Assembly (NCBI GenBank): GCA_036261625.1
Contig: DATAKL010000057.1
Span: forward strand, 186,001 to 250,000
DNA: 64,000 bases
DNA from: JAAXKN01 sp036261625
GTDB taxonomy: Bacteria; Bacteroidota; Ignavibacteria; Ignavibacteriales; SURF-24
Direction: 5' to 3'
Under the pieces are notes generated by a model. The model had not been told where the DNA came from. It made no database searches and saw only the letters and a list, made by a program, of their open reading frames with translations. The translations under genes were made by a program, and so were the position numbers. Positions 42,859 to 51,999 of the stretch are shown here, one piece after another. The first letter of the stretch is position 1; the number at the start of each line of letters is the position of its first letter.

Positions 42859-44160
42859 GTGCAAGGCAGAGTTGCTTTTTATACGTTAGGTTGTAAGCTG
42901 AATTTTTCCGAGACCTCAACAATAGGAACCCAGTTTGTAAAGCGCGGATTCCGGATTGTAGATTTCAAGGACGAGGCTGATGTTTATGTGATTAATACCT
43001 GTTCGGTTACAGACAACGCCGATAAGGAATGCCGCCAGGTGGTCAGGCGCGCACTCAGACTTAACCCCAATGCTTTTGTTGCTGTTACGGGCTGCTATGC
43101 TCAGTTGAGGCCGGAGGAAATTGCCTCTATGGAAGGCGTCGACGTTGTGCTCGGAAGCAACGAAAAATTCAAACTCTTCAGCTATATTGACGATTTTACA
43201 AAGAAAGATTTATCGTGTGTTTATGTTTCCCCGACAGACGAGCTTAATGAAATTAACGGGGCCTTTTCCTCGGAATCTTCAGGCAGAACCAGGGCGTTCC
43301 TTAAAATTCAGGACGGATGCGACTATACGTGCTCTTACTGCACGATACCCCTGGCACGCGGCAAAAGCCGCAGCCTCAACCCTGAAGAGGTTCTAAGGAA
43401 CTTTAAGACCCTCTTGGAAGAAGGCTATAAGGAAATTGTTATTACAGGCGTAAACGTGGGCGACTACGGACGCTCCTTCAAAATGAAGTTCTACGACCTC
43501 TTACTCAAAATGGTGGAAGTGCCGGGTGACTTCAGGCTCAGGATCAGCTCAATCGAGCCTAATCTTCTTACAGATGAAATACTGGAGCTGACGCTAAGCA
43601 GCAGGAAAATGTGCCGGCATTTTCATATACCGCTTCAGAGCGGAAGTCCCAAGGTCTTAAGACTCATGCAGAGAAGGTATAAACAGGAAGACTACCAGAG
43701 GCTGATCCAGAGGGTGGTCGAAAAGATCCCCGATGCGGGTATAGGCGTGGATGTAATAGTAGGTTTTCCCGGCGAAACAGAAGAAGACTTTCTGGATACA
43801 TATAATTTCTTAAAAGAGCTCCCAGTTTCATACCTGCACGTTTTTACTTATTCTGAAAGGCCTGACACCAAAGCTATAAATTTCGAGGGTGTGGTAAGTC
43901 ACTCCGAAAGAAAAAGAAGAAACAATATGCTCAGGATCCTGAGCGAAAAGAAAAGAAATGAGTTCTACAGAAAGATGACAGGTAAGAACCTGGAGGTACT
44001 CTTCGAGCATGAAAATTACAACGGGCATATGAAAGGCTTTGCTTCCAATTATGTCAGAGTCGGGCATGAATATAACGCCGGGCTTGTAAATGTATTCTCC
44101 AGCCTGAGAATTGAAGAGGTCGACGGCGAGATCTGTTTCGGAAAAGTGATAAAGGAATAA
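42859..44160 (+). CDS. mtaB: tRNA (N6-L-threonylcarbamoyladenosine(37)-C2)-methylthiotransferase
   Basis: Radical-SAM methylthiotransferase that converts t6A to ms2t6A at tRNA position 37. The N-terminal UPF0004 domain has three cluster cysteines (TLGCKLN, NTCSVTD, VTGCYAQ). The radical-SAM CxxxCxxC is DGCDYTCSYC, followed by IPLARGKSRS. The C-terminal region is a TRAM-type domain. GCKLN and NTC favour MtaB over MiaB or RimO. The start is GTG 42859 after GAAAGGA. 433 aa is normal. Confidence 0.92.
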   Translation: MQGRVAFYTLGCKLNFSETSTIGTQFVKRGFRIVDFKDEADVYVINTCSVTDNADKECRQVVRRALRLNPNAFVAVTGCYAQLRPEEIASMEGVDVVLGSNEKFKLFSYIDDFTKKDLSCVYVSPTDELNEINGAFSSESSGRTRAFLKIQDGCDYTCSYCTIPLARGKSRSLNPEEVLRNFKTLLEEGYKEIVITGVNVGDYGRSFKMKFYDLLLKMVEVPGDFRLRISSIEPNLLTDEILELTLSSRKMCRHFHIPLQSGSPKVLRLMQRRYKQEDYQRLIQRVVEKIPDAGIGVDVIVGFPGETEEDFLDTYNFLKELPVSYLHVFTYSERPDTKAINFEGVVSHSERKRRNNMLRILSEKKRNEFYRKMTGKNLEVLFEHENYNGHMKGFASNYVRVGHEYNAGLVNVFSSLRIEEVDGEICFGKVIKE

Positions 44161-44230
44161 AAACATACTTGAATAATAGATAATTAAACAGTAAAATTGG
44201 GCATGTCTTATTCACATAGCAGAAAATAAT

Positions 44231-44971
44231 ATGAAATACATCATCGCTCTTTTATTTTTAATTTCGCCCCTGTTTGCACAGACGGGCTTAGAACACGAAA
44301 GCCTCCTGCTGAAGAAAACTGAAATAAGTTCAGATAAATTTAATAAACCTGAAAACCTCACCTTGCCGGCCCTGGATCACCCCGGGAAAAAGAGCGGTCT
44401 GCTTGCCATAGTTTATTCACTGGTGCTTCCTGGAATGGGGGAGCTCTACGGCGGAAATTATTCAAGCGGAAAATATTTTACCATTGCAGACGGCGTGCTC
44501 TGGGGAGTTTTTACCGGCTACAACGTCTACGGAAACTGGCAGAGGAATAATTATAAAACTTTTGCCCGCTCCAGTGGAGGCGTAAACCCTACGGGGAAAA
44601 ACGCCGACTTCTATGCAAACCTGGGGGTCTATATAAGCCAGGAGGAATATAACCGCCGCATGGGCCTCGACGGAAGTTTTAACGAGATGTATAACGGCGA
44701 AGGGTACTACTGGCAGTGGGCAAGTCAGAAAGAGCGCCAGGAATACCGCGGAATGTGGGAAAGAAGTGAGCAGGCATTTAACGACGTACGATTTGCCGTT
44801 GGAGCTCTTATTGTTAACAGAATTATCAGCGCCTTTAATGCCGCAAGAGTTGTCCGCAATTACAACAAGAATTTGGACACACAGACAAGTTGGAACGTAT
44901 CGATGAGCGTAACGCCCGGGCTTGATGTAATGCCCTCGAAGCTGAACCTGAATTTCCAGACCTCATTTTAA
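44231..44971 (+). CDS. DUF5683-like envelope protein
   Basis: 246 aa with a signal peptide (MKYIIALLFLISPLFAQ). The central block GLLAIVYSLVLPGMGELYGGNYSSGKYFTIADG is the family's 'LPGxGQ-Y' segment and is followed by a hydrophobic stretch. A Tyr/Trp-rich region (GYYWQWASQKERQEYRGMWERSEQAFNDVRFAVGALIVNRIISAFNA) comes next, and the last strand ends in Phe, as in many outer-membrane proteins. Function is unknown. It may be an envelope structural protein. It stands between mtaB and truA. Confidence 0.65.
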   Translation: MKYIIALLFLISPLFAQTGLEHESLLLKKTEISSDKFNKPENLTLPALDHPGKKSGLLAIVYSLVLPGMGELYGGNYSSGKYFTIADGVLWGVFTGYNVYGNWQRNNYKTFARSSGGVNPTGKNADFYANLGVYISQEEYNRRMGLDGSFNEMYNGEGYYWQWASQKERQEYRGMWERSEQAFNDVRFAVGALIVNRIISAFNAARVVRNYNKNLDTQTSWNVSMSVTPGLDVMPSKLNLNFQTSF

Positions 44972-45031
44972 TTGTTTTTAAGGGCGGAAATTTAATTTCC
45001 GCCCCTGCTTTCTACCTGCTTAATTCTTCCT

Positions 45032-45039
45032 TATCTTTA
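45032..45039 (+). promoter_or_regulatory. putative -7 box directly before truA
   Basis: TATCTTTA, close to TAnnTTTG, ends 3 nt before the truA ATG, which would give a leaderless or nearly leaderless message, as proposed for cmk. No ribosome-binding site is seen. Confidence 0.3.
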
Positions 45040-45042
45040 GGC

Positions 45043-45771
45043 ATGCAAAACTATAAACTTATAATTCAATACGACGGAACAGCTTATGCCGGCTGGCAGA
45101 TACAGGAAAATGCCGTGACCGTTCAGGCTGAGGTGACCAAAGCACTTGAAACGCTTACCAGGGAAAAGATAAACCTCATCGGTTCGGGCAGAACGGATAC
45201 CGGTGTGCACGCTCTCGGGCAGGCGGCAAATTTCAAAACGGAACATGATCTGGACACATATAAATTCAGACACTCGCTTAATGCAATTCTGCCTTATGAT
45301 ATCGCGGTTACCGAAATGACACAGGCCGGGGAAGATTTTCACGCCCGCTTCGATGCAAAAAAAAGAAGCTATCTTTACTTTATAACCAGAGATAAATCAC
45401 CTTTCTATAACAAGTTCTCTTACCTGTACAGAGGGCCCCTGGAAGCAGAAAAGTTAAACGGGCTCTCAAAGCCGCTTCTGGGAGAGCACGACTTTACATC
45501 CTTCTCCAGGAAAAAAAGTGAAGTAAACCACAAAAGATGCATTATTTATGATGCCCATTGGAAAGAGACAAACGGATTTATTATTTTTTACATCGAAGCT
45601 AACAGGTTTTTACACGGAATGGTAAGAACCATTACAGGAACACTTCTTATGGCAGCAAGAAATAATCTTGGACAGGAGTTTGTACTGGATATAATGGAAA
45701 AGCTCGACAGGGAGTCCGCCGGTGAGGCTGCTCCGGCCAGGGGACTTTTCCTCTACAAAGTCAAATACTAA
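45043..45771 (+). CDS. truA: tRNA pseudouridine(38-40) synthase
   Basis: Isomerises U38-U40 in the anticodon arm of several tRNAs. Seen are IQYDGTAYAGWQIQ, the catalytic Asp in GSGRTDTGVHALGQAANF, FHARFDAKKRSYLYFI and FLHGMVRTITGTLL. 242 aa is normal. The start has no Shine-Dalgarno sequence. The SDR gene begins 14 nt after its stop. Confidence 0.94.
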   Translation: MQNYKLIIQYDGTAYAGWQIQENAVTVQAEVTKALETLTREKINLIGSGRTDTGVHALGQAANFKTEHDLDTYKFRHSLNAILPYDIAVTEMTQAGEDFHARFDAKKRSYLYFITRDKSPFYNKFSYLYRGPLEAEKLNGLSKPLLGEHDFTSFSRKKSEVNHKRCIIYDAHWKETNGFIIFYIEANRFLHGMVRTITGTLLMAARNNLGQEFVLDIMEKLDRESAGEAAPARGLFLYKVKY

Positions 45772-45784
45772 AGGAAACTTAAAA

Positions 45785-46540
45785 ATGTTAAATCTTGAAG
45801 GCAAGGTGGCCCTTGTTACCGGAGGCTCCCGCGGCATAGGGGCTTCATGCGTGGAACTGTTCTTAAAGGCAGGAGCCGAGGCGGCCTTTACATACAAATC
45901 AAATAAACAGGCCGCAGATGACCTCCTGAAAAGTCTGGAGGGCACAGGCAGTGTAAAGGCATACAGCATGGATATGGAGTCTGAAAAAGATATAAATGAA
46001 AAGATAACGAATATTCTCTCAGACTTCGGAAAAATAGATATTTTAGTTAACAACGCGGGCATCTGGAAATACGGCGCCTCAGATGAAATGAGCCTGAAGG
46101 ATTGGGAAGAAACCATAAAAATTAATCTTACCGGGACTTTTCTTATTACAAAAGCCGTAGTTCCTCATATGAAGAAGAGGCGTTTTGGAAGAATCATCAA
46201 TATTTCCTCAACGGCAGGACAAAGAGGAGAGGCTTTTCACTCGCATTATGCAGCTTCAAAGGGAGCCATAATCTCCTATACAAAATCGCTTGCAAGCGAA
46301 CTGGCCGAATACAACATAATTACAAACTGCGTTGCCCCGGGCTGGGTTATTACCGATATGAGTGCCGATGTGTTTTCAGACAAAGAATATAAGGAATCTG
46401 TTGAAAAGGGAATTCCTGTCGGGCGCATTGCCGATCCGGTTGACATAGCAGGACCCGTGGTATTCCTGGCCTCCGAGATGGCGCGTCACATAAACGGCGA
46501 GATTCTTAACGTCAACGGCGGAAGCATTCTCTGCGGTTAA
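45785..46540 (+). CDS. SDR-family oxidoreductase (FabG-like)
   Basis: Short-chain dehydrogenase/reductase of 251 aa. ATG 45785 follows AAAGGAA; the upstream in-frame extension lies inside truA and is rejected. Seen are VTGGSRGIG (NAD(P) binding), NNAGIW, catalytic Ser in INISSTAGQRG and YAASKGA (Tyr-Lys), with a C-terminal GGSILCG. It most resembles 3-oxoacyl-ACP reductase (FabG), but paralogues with other substrates are common and no fatty-acid genes are adjacent. Confidence 0.85.
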   Translation: MLNLEGKVALVTGGSRGIGASCVELFLKAGAEAAFTYKSNKQAADDLLKSLEGTGSVKAYSMDMESEKDINEKITNILSDFGKIDILVNNAGIWKYGASDEMSLKDWEETIKINLTGTFLITKAVVPHMKKRRFGRIINISSTAGQRGEAFHSHYAASKGAIISYTKSLASELAEYNIITNCVAPGWVITDMSADVFSDKEYKESVEKGIPVGRIADPVDIAGPVVFLASEMARHINGEILNVNGGSILCG

Positions 46541-46574
46541 TACTAAAAAAATCTTCATGAGAAAGGAGATTGCG

Positions 46575-47042
46575 ATGGAATTTCTTGCTGGACTCCATCC
46601 AAAATTTGTTCATTTTCCGATAGCACTTTTTCTGGCCTATGCGCTCTTTGAAATTTCAGGCATAATAATTAAGAAGGATTTCTTAACGAAGGCTGCCTAT
46701 ATTCTGCTCCTCATGTCGATTCTGGGGGCTGTAGCTGCAGTCCTGACCGGCAATCAGGCATCTGAGATAGCTGAAAAGCTGGTGGATCTTAAGATAAGAA
46801 TGGCAGTCTCCAGGCATGAGGACTATGCCACATATGCTCTCTGGTATATGTTCATTCTGGCAGCTTTCCGCACATATCTTATGGTTAAGAAAAAATTCCA
46901 GGGATGGCTTAAATACAGTTTTATTGTACTGGCACTTCTGGGAAGCCTTCTTATTTATGAGGCGGCCCTCCTGGGCGGAAAGCTTGTCTATCAGTACGGC
47001 GTAGGAACTGAAGTAATTAAGCCTGAAGGCAGTAAAAAATAA
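46575..47042 (+). CDS. DUF2231-family membrane protein
   Basis: 155 aa from ATG 46575, with AAAGGAG upstream. It begins with the family signature LHPKFVHFPIALFLAYALFE and has four membrane helices (about 10-28, 35-58, 85-102, 113-133). DUF2231 proteins are small inner-membrane proteins, sometimes linked to c-type cytochromes or copper. No haem-binding CxxCH is seen here. It is followed by another membrane protein 24 nt later, probably in the same transcript. Confidence 0.8.
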   Translation: MEFLAGLHPKFVHFPIALFLAYALFEISGIIIKKDFLTKAAYILLLMSILGAVAAVLTGNQASEIAEKLVDLKIRMAVSRHEDYATYALWYMFILAAFRTYLMVKKKFQGWLKYSFIVLALLGSLLIYEAALLGGKLVYQYGVGTEVIKPEGSKK

Positions 47043-47066
47043 ACATAATTTTTAAAGAGAAAACTA

Positions 47067-47894
47067 TTGCTGGCAGTTATTCTGATCATACTTGTAAATC
47101 TGGCGGGCATTCTGCTGAAGTTCTACGGACTTGAGCCTTACATAATTCTGCTCGGCTTCAGGTTTCATATTTCACTTTTAATTCCATGCATTCTTTTTTT
47201 CCGGAGGAGCGCTTTTGATGTAATAAAGAAAAGCTTGTCCGCCTTTTCAGTCGGGAAATTCTTTTCCGCACTCCTGGTTGCCATTCTGCCCCCGTTAATT
47301 TTATTGGGCGGCCTTTATTTAGTTAACGCAGCGGAGCTCTCAGATCCTGAATACTTTTATGAACTGGGCCTCTCCTCAATTGTTGACTACCCGGTATACC
47401 TCCTCTGGAACGTTCCGCAGATCCTTATACTGGGACTTTTTCTTAAGCTTATCGTTACAGGCAAAAAATATAAATTTCCTTTAATTTTACTGACACTTAT
47501 TTCCTTATTTGCCTTTGAGATGGTTCCCTTAGGAAAAGAAACCTTTAATGTATTTATACTGCTGGAGTTTTTATCGGCCGTAGTATTGTTTTCAGTCTTC
47601 TTTTCCTGGATAAATAATGTCTATTATATGGCAGTATACACATTTACAGTCATCTGGAGCCAGGTGCTTTTATTCGGCACGACGGCAAAGGCGCTTGTAA
47701 ATATGCTTCTGGCAAAAAATTACGACGGCTGGGATGGATTTTTCACCGTAACAGTTAAAAACTTATCTCACTACACTTTTATTCTGCAGTGTGGAATAAG
47801 TCTGATTTTATTATTATTTATGGTAATGATAAATTTAAAGCATAAGAAAATTCAGGCAGCGGAAGTAAACCATATGGGGGCAGTAAACAAATGA
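47067..47894 (+). CDS. polytopic membrane protein, unknown
   Basis: 275 aa with about eight hydrophobic segments covering most of the length, separated by short loops (for example KKSLSAFSVGKFF and LAKNYDGWDGF). Start TTG 47067 is preceded by AAAGAGAAA. No family is recognised. A resemblance to CPBP-type membrane proteins is possible, but the EExxxR motif is absent. It overlaps the next gene by ATGA, so the DUF2231 protein, this protein and the following beta-barrel-like protein look cotranscribed. Confidence 0.6.
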   Translation: MLAVILIILVNLAGILLKFYGLEPYIILLGFRFHISLLIPCILFFRRSAFDVIKKSLSAFSVGKFFSALLVAILPPLILLGGLYLVNAAELSDPEYFYELGLSSIVDYPVYLLWNVPQILILGLFLKLIVTGKKYKFPLILLTLISLFAFEMVPLGKETFNVFILLEFLSAVVLFSVFFSWINNVYYMAVYTFTVIWSQVLLFGTTAKALVNMLLAKNYDGWDGFFTVTVKNLSHYTFILQCGISLILLLFMVMINLKHKKIQAAEVNHMGAVNK

Positions 47895-48493
47895 GAAAAA
47901 TAATTTTTCTGCTGCATGTAGCTTTCCTTCTCCTCTTTTCCTCCGGCACGTTTGCACAGACTATGGATTCGGGGCGTGCAAGGGGCCTTTTCATGTCATT
48001 TGCCGTTGGACCCAGAATTCCGGTAGCCAGCATGGGAAATTCCCAGGCAGTAGGAGTGGGAATTAATTTTGGGCTTTCATACACCGATAATGAGTACCTG
48101 CCGTTATTTGTTTATGCAAAAGTCGGCTTCGAGCATTTTCCGGGATCTGTGGCTTATTACAGAAGGAGCGATTATTCCTCGCTTACAACAAATGTGGTCC
48201 CCTTGAACCTTGGGGCCAGAATATTTTTTCCTCCCGTGGTAAAGGATATTGTACTCCTTATTCCCACGGCAGAATTCGGCGGTTCAATTGCATTTTTCGA
48301 AAAATCTCATCAATTTAAGATAGATTCAGGAAGAAGTGATTTCCTTGAAAGCACAACCAGAGCAGGGTTTCACGTAGGAGCCGGTTTATCGATGTTTTTA
48401 TTGGAAGTTATGGGTTCTTATAACTACTATCCCGGCAATGAATATCTTTCAGCGGAGATCAGGATGAGAATTCCGATTTTTATTAAACTATAA
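47891..48493 (+). CDS. putative outer-membrane beta-barrel protein, unknown
   Basis: 200 aa with a signal peptide (MRKIIFLLHVAFLLLFSSGTFAQ) and alternating hydrophobic strands (GINFGLSYTDNEYLPLFVYAKVGFEHF; TTRAGFHVGAGLSMFLLEVMGSYNYY). These are typical of small eight- to ten-strand outer-membrane barrels. It lacks the exact terminal Phe but ends FIKL. No specific family is recognised. It is translationally coupled to the upstream membrane protein. Confidence 0.6.
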   Translation: MRKIIFLLHVAFLLLFSSGTFAQTMDSGRARGLFMSFAVGPRIPVASMGNSQAVGVGINFGLSYTDNEYLPLFVYAKVGFEHFPGSVAYYRRSDYSSLTTNVVPLNLGARIFFPPVVKDIVLLIPTAEFGGSIAFFEKSHQFKIDSGRSDFLESTTRAGFHVGAGLSMFLLEVMGSYNYYPGNEYLSAEIRMRIPIFIKL

Positions 48494-48517
48494 GTACAAA
48501 TCTTAGCCGGAGAAAAA

Positions 48518-49297
48518 ATGGATTTCGATAATGTTGTTTTTGAAGTAAATGAAAACGTGGCTATTGTTAGAGTCAACAGGCCCGAGAAACTGAACGCTCT
48601 TAACATGCAGACCATGAATGAGCTGCGTCAGGTTTTTTCACTCTTAAGGCATAATGACGTAGTTGCAGTAATTGTCACCGGATCGGGCGAGAAAGCTTTT
48701 GTTGCAGGAGCCGATATTACTGAGATAAACAAGCTCGATCATGAAACAGGGCGCCTGTTTGCTGAGCGCGGACAGGAAACTTTTAACTATATTGAAAGTT
48801 TCGAGAAGCCTGTCATTGCTGCTGTAAACGGTTATGCATTCGGAGGCGGCTGCGAACTGGCCCTTGCCTGCCATATGAGAATAGCTTCGGAAAACGCAAA
48901 ATTCGCCCAGCCTGAGGTGAATCTTGGCATTATTCCAGGCTACGGCGGAACACAGAGGCTCTCACGGCTGATAAATCCCGGACGCGCAATGGAATACATT
49001 CTAACCGGCGATACCATAGATGCCCAGGAAGCGCTGAGGCTTGGACTTGTAAATAAGGTGGTGCCGCAGGCAGAACTGATCCGGAAAGCTATGGAGATGG
49101 CACTGAAAATTGCCTCAAAAGGTCAGGTTGCAGTAAAAGCCGCAATTAAGGCTGTAAACTCAACTCTTCAGATGCCGCAGAAAGAGGGGCTTGAAGAAGA
49201 AGCCAGGCTCTTCAGCGAATGCTGCTCCTCGGAGGATTTCCGTGAAGGCACACTGGCCTTCATGGAAAAAAGAAAACCTGTCTTTACAGGAAAATAA
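48518..49297 (+). CDS. enoyl-CoA hydratase/isomerase (crotonase) family protein
   Basis: 259 aa crotonase, likely hydrating 2-enoyl-CoA (crotonyl-CoA-like) substrates. The oxyanion-hole segments are AFVAGADITEIN and GYAFGGGCELALACHMRIAS. FAQPEVNLGIIPGYGGTQRL carries the Glu expected in hydratases. No other beta-oxidation or butyrate genes are adjacent, so the exact substrate is unknown. A CCGGAGAA ribosome-binding site precedes the ATG. Confidence 0.88.
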   Translation: MDFDNVVFEVNENVAIVRVNRPEKLNALNMQTMNELRQVFSLLRHNDVVAVIVTGSGEKAFVAGADITEINKLDHETGRLFAERGQETFNYIESFEKPVIAAVNGYAFGGGCELALACHMRIASENAKFAQPEVNLGIIPGYGGTQRLSRLINPGRAMEYILTGDTIDAQEALRLGLVNKVVPQAELIRKAMEMALKIASKGQVAVKAAIKAVNSTLQMPQKEGLEEEARLFSECCSSEDFREGTLAFMEKRKPVFTGK

Positions 49298-49410
49298 TTT
49301 TTACATCAAAGGGGCCGGAATATTGCGTTATCCGGCCCTTTTTCACCTCCCAAGTTCCCATTCCTCTTATTTATCTTTTCAAAGTACTGTTTTATGAAAT
49401 CCGGAATTTA

Positions 49411-49418
49411 TATATTTA
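49411..49418 (+). promoter_or_regulatory. putative -7 box upstream of the gene at 49464
   Basis: TATATTTA, the octamer also found before metG, yggS and lon, 45 nt upstream of the ATG. No -33 element was recognised. Confidence 0.35.
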
Positions 49419-49463
49419 CGATCAATTTTATTTTCTTCGGCTAATAAATTTCAATTTGTCCAG

Positions 49464-50558
49464 ATGGATTCAACCAAACAAAAAATTATAATATACCTGC
49501 TTGCAGTTTCTTTTGTGCTTCTTTTAGGCAACATTGTTGTTAACCGTTTTCATAAAGCCAAACCCGGAATGCCTCAGCCCGGCAAGAGCATTCTTACGGC
49601 AGGTGAAATTAACAGCATTTTTGAAGATGCAGTTTGTGAGTTTGGAGTTGAAAAAAACTGGATCCAAAGAAAACCGATAGGAACCGACCTTTCAGGCGAC
49701 GCCACCTTTAAATATAGTGTAAAGATTGCAGCCGACCTTCCGGTTACACTAATATTAAACGAACTGAACAGAAGGTTTCTTGAGCATGGTCTTACAGTTT
49801 CTTCAAAGGAGATGAGAAAAGAGAAGACCACCTCTCTTAAAATTCTTCACGTAAAGAATGTAATGCTTCAGGCAGATTTTGTAACAGATCCCGAAATCTT
49901 GAGGAGCACTGCAACCATTGGCCTTATTGTTAAGGACGCTGAAAAGTTAGGCGACAAGGAATTTCAGGATTTTCTTGCTCTTCCGGAAAACTATGCAATT
50001 CTCTTAAGCCCTTCAGATAAATCTGAAAAAGCCGGGAAATTGATCGTCTCGCAGAATAAGGAGTATGCCGTGGTGCTCGACGACAAGATAGATGAGGTGC
50101 GTTTCAGGTTTGATGATGATTACAGTGAAAGGCGTCTTAATACTTCATTAAGAACAATTCTTGGCGCATTCGGAAACGCAAAGGTCTATATGATAGATGA
50201 CATGTCGGACTTATACAAGTCGCGCCAGTATGTAACGATAAAAAATTCATTTGATAAAAGAAAAATAAACCTCGTTCCCATAAGCAGTTATACAGAAATT
50301 ATGAGCAGGGAAGACAAGGACATCGAGTCTATGTTCCGTTACTATTGTGAAAGCACAACTTCAGGTGAAAGAGTCTTTCTTGTAACGGCCAGGAATTTTC
50401 TTCAGCTAAAGGATATGATTGATCTTTACAGGAAGAAGGGCTACAAATTTGTTTTTCCATCGCAGTTAAACTTCGGCCTTTCGCCCACAGCCTCTCAGCA
50501 GCAGCAGGCACAGACAAAAAAACAGGTTCCGCCCAAAAAGCAGGTAAAGAAGAAATAA
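49464..50558 (+). CDS. membrane-anchored protein, possibly a degenerate divergent polysaccharide deacetylase
   Basis: 364 aa. A signal-anchor helix (IIIYLLAVSFVLLLGNIVVN) precedes a periplasmic region and a Gln/Lys-rich C-terminus (QQQQAQTKKQVPPKKQ). The middle (ATIGLIVKDAEKLG... FLALPENYAILLSPSDKSEKAGKLI... LRTILGAFGNAKVYMIDD... NSFDKRKINLVPISS) follows the order of the YibQ-type divergent polysaccharide deacetylase fold (I-x-I-V-I-D-D, L-P-x-x-x-x-A-I-L-P, G-A-x-G-x-x-N-H-M). The first Asp of the DD motif is Lys, and the NH-type metal ligands are absent. The assignment is tentative, and if right the enzyme would probably be inactive. Confidence 0.5.
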   Translation: MDSTKQKIIIYLLAVSFVLLLGNIVVNRFHKAKPGMPQPGKSILTAGEINSIFEDAVCEFGVEKNWIQRKPIGTDLSGDATFKYSVKIAADLPVTLILNELNRRFLEHGLTVSSKEMRKEKTTSLKILHVKNVMLQADFVTDPEILRSTATIGLIVKDAEKLGDKEFQDFLALPENYAILLSPSDKSEKAGKLIVSQNKEYAVVLDDKIDEVRFRFDDDYSERRLNTSLRTILGAFGNAKVYMIDDMSDLYKSRQYVTIKNSFDKRKINLVPISSYTEIMSREDKDIESMFRYYCESTTSGERVFLVTARNFLQLKDMIDLYRKKGYKFVFPSQLNFGLSPTASQQQQAQTKKQVPPKKQVKKK

Positions 50559-50568
50559 AATAATTGTG

Positions 50569-50609
50569 GGGCGAGCGGCGCCGTGCCCGCCGGCAGGCAG
50601 GGCTCGCCC
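50569..50609. repeat. GC-rich inverted repeat between convergent genes
   Basis: GGGCGAGC (50569-50576) and GCTCGCCC (50602-50609) form an 8-bp stem around an interior with GGCGCC and GCCGGC palindromes. Its GC content contrasts with the surroundings. It lies between the stops of convergent genes, so it may act as a bidirectional transcript end, though it lacks a clear T-tract. Confidence 0.7.
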
Positions 50610-50623
50610 TTACTGAATAGAAC

Positions 50624-51997
50624 CTATTCTTCCGCAATCACATTCCCGTCGCGGTCTAGCTCTGTAATGGGGCCCAGGTTCAGGGCTTCCAGCTGCGGCA
50701 CTACGGTATCCCTGTCGCCCACAACCAGAATAATCAGTTCATCAGGGAAAATACTGCTCCTTGCAGCCTCATAAGCCTCTTCAAGCGTTACTTTCTTTAC
50801 ATTATCCAGGTATGTGTTAAAATAATCATCCGGAAGACAATATATTATCAGGTTGGCAAGGCTCCGCCCTATCTGTCCGTAGGTTTCAAAAAGGGCGGGG
50901 AATTTTCTTACCTGCGAACTCTTTGCAAATTTTAATTCCTTTTCAGAAATGTAGACCAGTATGCCTTTTAATTCCTTTATGATTTCAATGATAGATTCTT
51001 CCGTATTTTCATTTTTTACCGGAGCCGACACGTAAAAATATCCGTCTACCTTGTTGTAGCTGAAGCCTGAATGAGCGCCGTATGTATAACCCTTATCCTC
51101 TCTCAGGTTCAGATTTATACGGCTTGAAAACTGTCCTCCCAGAATTGAGTTTACAAGCGCCCTTGCAAAAAAACCGGGATTGTTTCTTCCTTCGGTATGA
51201 TGCCCGATGCGGATCTCGCTTTGAGCTGCCTCTTCCTTGTGCACAAAATAGAGGCGTGTTTTCTCCCTCGGAGGATTATGAACGCTTATTATAGGCGTGT
51301 GATGATGGTGCCAGCCCGCCAGGGCTATGTTAAGCTTATGACGCAGTAGCTCCTTGTCTATATTGCCTACCACTATCATTGTCGAATTCTCCGGCGTTAT
51401 AAGCGTCTCGTAAAAGACTCGGATGTCGCTCACCTGTATTCTCTCTACGGTTTCAGCGAGCCCCATCTCGGGAAGGCCGTAAGGGCTGTGATGAGTAAAG
51501 ACCAGCTTTTCAAAGACAACAGACGCAATATAGCCCGCGTCATCCTTGGCCTGTATGATCCTGTTGATCTGCTTTCTTTTCTCCCTTTCAAAATCCTCCT
51601 GCGCAAGGTGCGGCTTTGTAATTACCTTTGAATAAAGGTCAAGCGACTTGTCGAATGTTTCCAAAAGGGACATGAGCGATATGAACATGGCATCGGGATC
51701 TGAGGAAACGGACAAAACAGAGCCCAGCGATTCAACCGCATTGCTGAATTCCAGCGACGACAGGCCCCCGGCTCCCTCATCCAGAAGTGATGCAGCCAGG
51801 TTTGAAAGCCCCTTTTTTTCATTGGGATCGAACCTGCTTCCTGCATCAATAATGAGACTCAACTGTATAATAGGCAGCCTTTCTTTCCGTACAAAGAGTA
51901 CCTCCAGGCCGTTATCGAGCCTGAACTTTTCTATTTCAGGAAGCGAGAAACTGATTTTTCCTTTGGGCTGCGGCTTTTTTGTTCTGTTTAATTCCAT
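50624..51997 (-). CDS. M16-family peptidase, non-catalytic subunit
   Basis: 457 aa M16B (mitochondrial processing peptidase-like) protein. The position of the zinc motif HxxEH reads NLAASLLDEG, so metal ligands are missing. The C-terminal half retains the partner-subunit segment GGQFSSRINLNLREDKGYTYGAHSGF, whose Arg/Tyr normally bind substrate in a two-subunit M16B enzyme. It starts 2 nt after the stop of the catalytic gene upstream, so a heterodimer is very likely. No signal peptide is visible, so the location is uncertain (cytoplasmic, or exported by an unseen route). Confidence 0.88.
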   Translation of the reverse strand: MELNRTKKPQPKGKISFSLPEIEKFRLDNGLEVLFVRKERLPIIQLSLIIDAGSRFDPNEKKGLSNLAASLLDEGAGGLSSLEFSNAVESLGSVLSVSSDPDAMFISLMSLLETFDKSLDLYSKVITKPHLAQEDFEREKRKQINRIIQAKDDAGYIASVVFEKLVFTHHSPYGLPEMGLAETVERIQVSDIRVFYETLITPENSTMIVVGNIDKELLRHKLNIALAGWHHHHTPIISVHNPPREKTRLYFVHKEEAAQSEIRIGHHTEGRNNPGFFARALVNSILGGQFSSRINLNLREDKGYTYGAHSGFSYNKVDGYFYVSAPVKNENTEESIIEIIKELKGILVYISEKELKFAKSSQVRKFPALFETYGQIGRSLANLIIYCLPDDYFNTYLDNVKKVTLEEAYEAARSSIFPDELIILVVGDRDTVVPQLEALNLGPITELDRDGNVIAEE

Positions 51998-51999
51998 CT

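Noticed and set aside
51620..51850. Missing HxxEH zinc motif in the second M16 gene as a sign of decay
   Set aside because: Non-catalytic partner subunits without the zinc motif are normal in two-subunit M16B peptidases.
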